DNA of 6,065 bases from Trueperella sp. (lineage in GTDB: Bacteria > Actinomycetota > Actinomycetes > Actinomycetales > Actinomycetaceae). Both the position numbers and the translations under genes were made by a program. Below, piece by piece: positions 5,225-6,065 of this stretch; the stretch's first letter is position 1, and each line of letters opens with the position of its first letter. Location: assembly GCA_012727825.1 (NCBI GenBank), contig JAAYGH010000151.1, positions 1 through 6,065 of the forward strand, read 5' to 3'. The notes below the pieces were generated by a model. It was not told where the DNA came from and searched no databases. It saw only the letters and a list, made by a program, of their open reading frames with translations.

Positions 5225-6065
5225 ATGGGTGTGTTCGACCGCTTCAAGCGAAGCACAACACGAGACGACGACGGCCTTCTTGCAGCCCAGCAAGAGGCCC
5301 AAGAGCGCGCGAAGTCGGGCAAACGACACATCACTCACGACGACCTTGACGTGGTTGCCGACAACAAATCGCAGGGCACGTGGGGTGGCATGGTTGCCCC
5401 GCCAAGCGATCGGATTCACGCTCTAGGCATCCCCCACTGGCTCGCAAAGTTCGGTCTTGGCGCGTGGATGCTGGTGGGAATCTCCCTCGTCATCATCGGA
5501 ATTACCGCCGCACTCGGCACGGTATCCGAGGTGTTCCTCGGCGTCTTCCTAGCGTTCGTGTTGACCTCGGTTCTGCATCCGATGGTCGAATGGCTGGACA
5601 AGTACATTCCGCGCTTCCTCGCCACCGCCATTGCCTTAATATTCGGGTTCCTCGTATTCGGCGGAATGCTCACATACGTGGTCTTCTCGGTTGCCAATGA
5701 GTGGCAAGATCTGGCCGCGCAGTTCGAGGAAGGAGTCGAGGATATCCTCTACTTCTTGACCGATGGTCCACTCCCCGTCGAGATCACTCGAGAAGAGATT
5801 ACAGAGGCAATCAGCAACGCTGTCAGCACGGGAACAGACTGGGTTCAGTCAAACGCGGGCGAAATTGCGACCACGGTAGCATCTAATGCCGGCCAGGTGG
5901 CCATTATCTTCACCGTTCTCGCGCTTGCACTATTCGTTACTGCCACCCTCCTAGCGCAGGGTCCGCAAATGTGGCTGTGGGTGCTCAACTTGATCCCCCA
6001 TCGCAACCGCGAGCGCGTCAATCTCGGGGCTTTCGCGGCGTGGACGGCCTTTTCGGGTTACGCCC
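5225..6065 (+). CDS. AI-2E family (PerM/TqsA-like) membrane transporter, 3' end missing
   Basis: The frame from the ATG at 5225 stays open to the right edge, giving the first 280 residues of a polytopic membrane protein. The family (formerly DUF20/UPF0118) includes TqsA, linked to autoinducer-2 export, and sodium/proton antiporters; most members have no known substrate, so quorum signalling should not be assumed. A charged N-terminal stretch of about 70 residues (MGVFDRFKRSTTRDDD, then a Gln/Glu/Ala-rich part) precedes hydrophobic segments at about 76-98, 102-117, 130-156 and 222-246. LTSVLHPMVEWLDKYIPR (113-130) fits the family's conserved loop after helix 2. Between helices 3 and 4 is the expected long extracytoplasmic amphipathic region (157-221). 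LLAQGPQMWLWVLNLIPHRN (242-261) matches the family pattern of a DGP-like turn, Trp residues, then IP and basic residues. About 100-150 residues, including the rest of the helices, are missing. It follows a terminator and has its own ribosome site, so it is probably a separate transcription unit. Confidence 0.88.
   Translation, partial: MGVFDRFKRSTTRDDDGLLAAQQEAQERAKSGKRHITHDDLDVVADNKSQGTWGGMVAPPSDRIHALGIPHWLAKFGLGAWMLVGISLVIIGITAALGTVSEVFLGVFLAFVLTSVLHPMVEWLDKYIPRFLATAIALIFGFLVFGGMLTYVVFSVANEWQDLAAQFEEGVEDILYFLTDGPLPVEITREEITEAISNAVSTGTDWVQSNAGEIATTVASNAGQVAIIFTVLALALFVTATLLAQGPQMWLWVLNLIPHRNRERVNLGAFAAWTAFSGYA

Overview
The window looks like chromosomal DNA from a moderately GC-rich Gram-positive actinobacterium. 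The clues are G/C-rich third codon positions, apparently leaderless genes, and protein variants typical of actinobacteria. A host-associated Actinomycetaceae member (Trueperella, Arcanobacterium or Actinomyces type) would fit, but this is an impression from sequence style and not a database result. I see five protein genes, two cut by the window edges, and no tRNA, rRNA, CRISPR array, transposase or phage gene.

Layout. Bases 1-1418 (+) hold the C-terminal four fifths of a 14-helix (DHA2-type) major facilitator drug exporter. Bases 1419-1702 are non-coding. This stretch contains a perfect 18-bp terminator hairpin, three copies of a 15-bp C-rich repeat, and a 26-bp-arm imperfect dyad built from four copies of a roughly 20-bp unit. 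Bases 1703-3909 (-) are a two-gene operon: an aldo-keto reductase of the YghZ / L-glyceraldehyde-3-phosphate reductase type is upstream, and 2 nt after its stop begins an RsmC/RlmG-like rRNA guanine-N2 methyltransferase. Bases 3910-3983 are a compact divergent promoter region. Bases 3984-5033 (+) encode a glutathionyl-hydroquinone-reductase-type (ECM4/YqjG/PcpF) thiol transferase, followed by a hairpin terminator at 5057-5083. From 5225 to the right edge (+) is the N-terminal part of an AI-2E family (PerM-like) membrane protein.

How the parts may work together. The aldo-keto reductase and the quinone reductase are divergently transcribed from a 74-bp gap. That gap holds a good TTGACA-N18-TACCCT promoter and overlapping CGGGCG/CGCCCG half-sites, so the two enzymes may be co-regulated as a small carbonyl/quinone detoxification pair. 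The methyltransferase appears translationally coupled to the reductase, without an obvious functional link. The flanking exporter and AI-2E protein are separate transcription units.

The most unusual items are the structured repeat cluster at 1525-1660, the leaderless start of the quinone reductase, its non-canonical thiol-binding motif (which suggests a thiol other than glutathione), and the dyad over its promoter. I did not find a clearly new multi-gene system.
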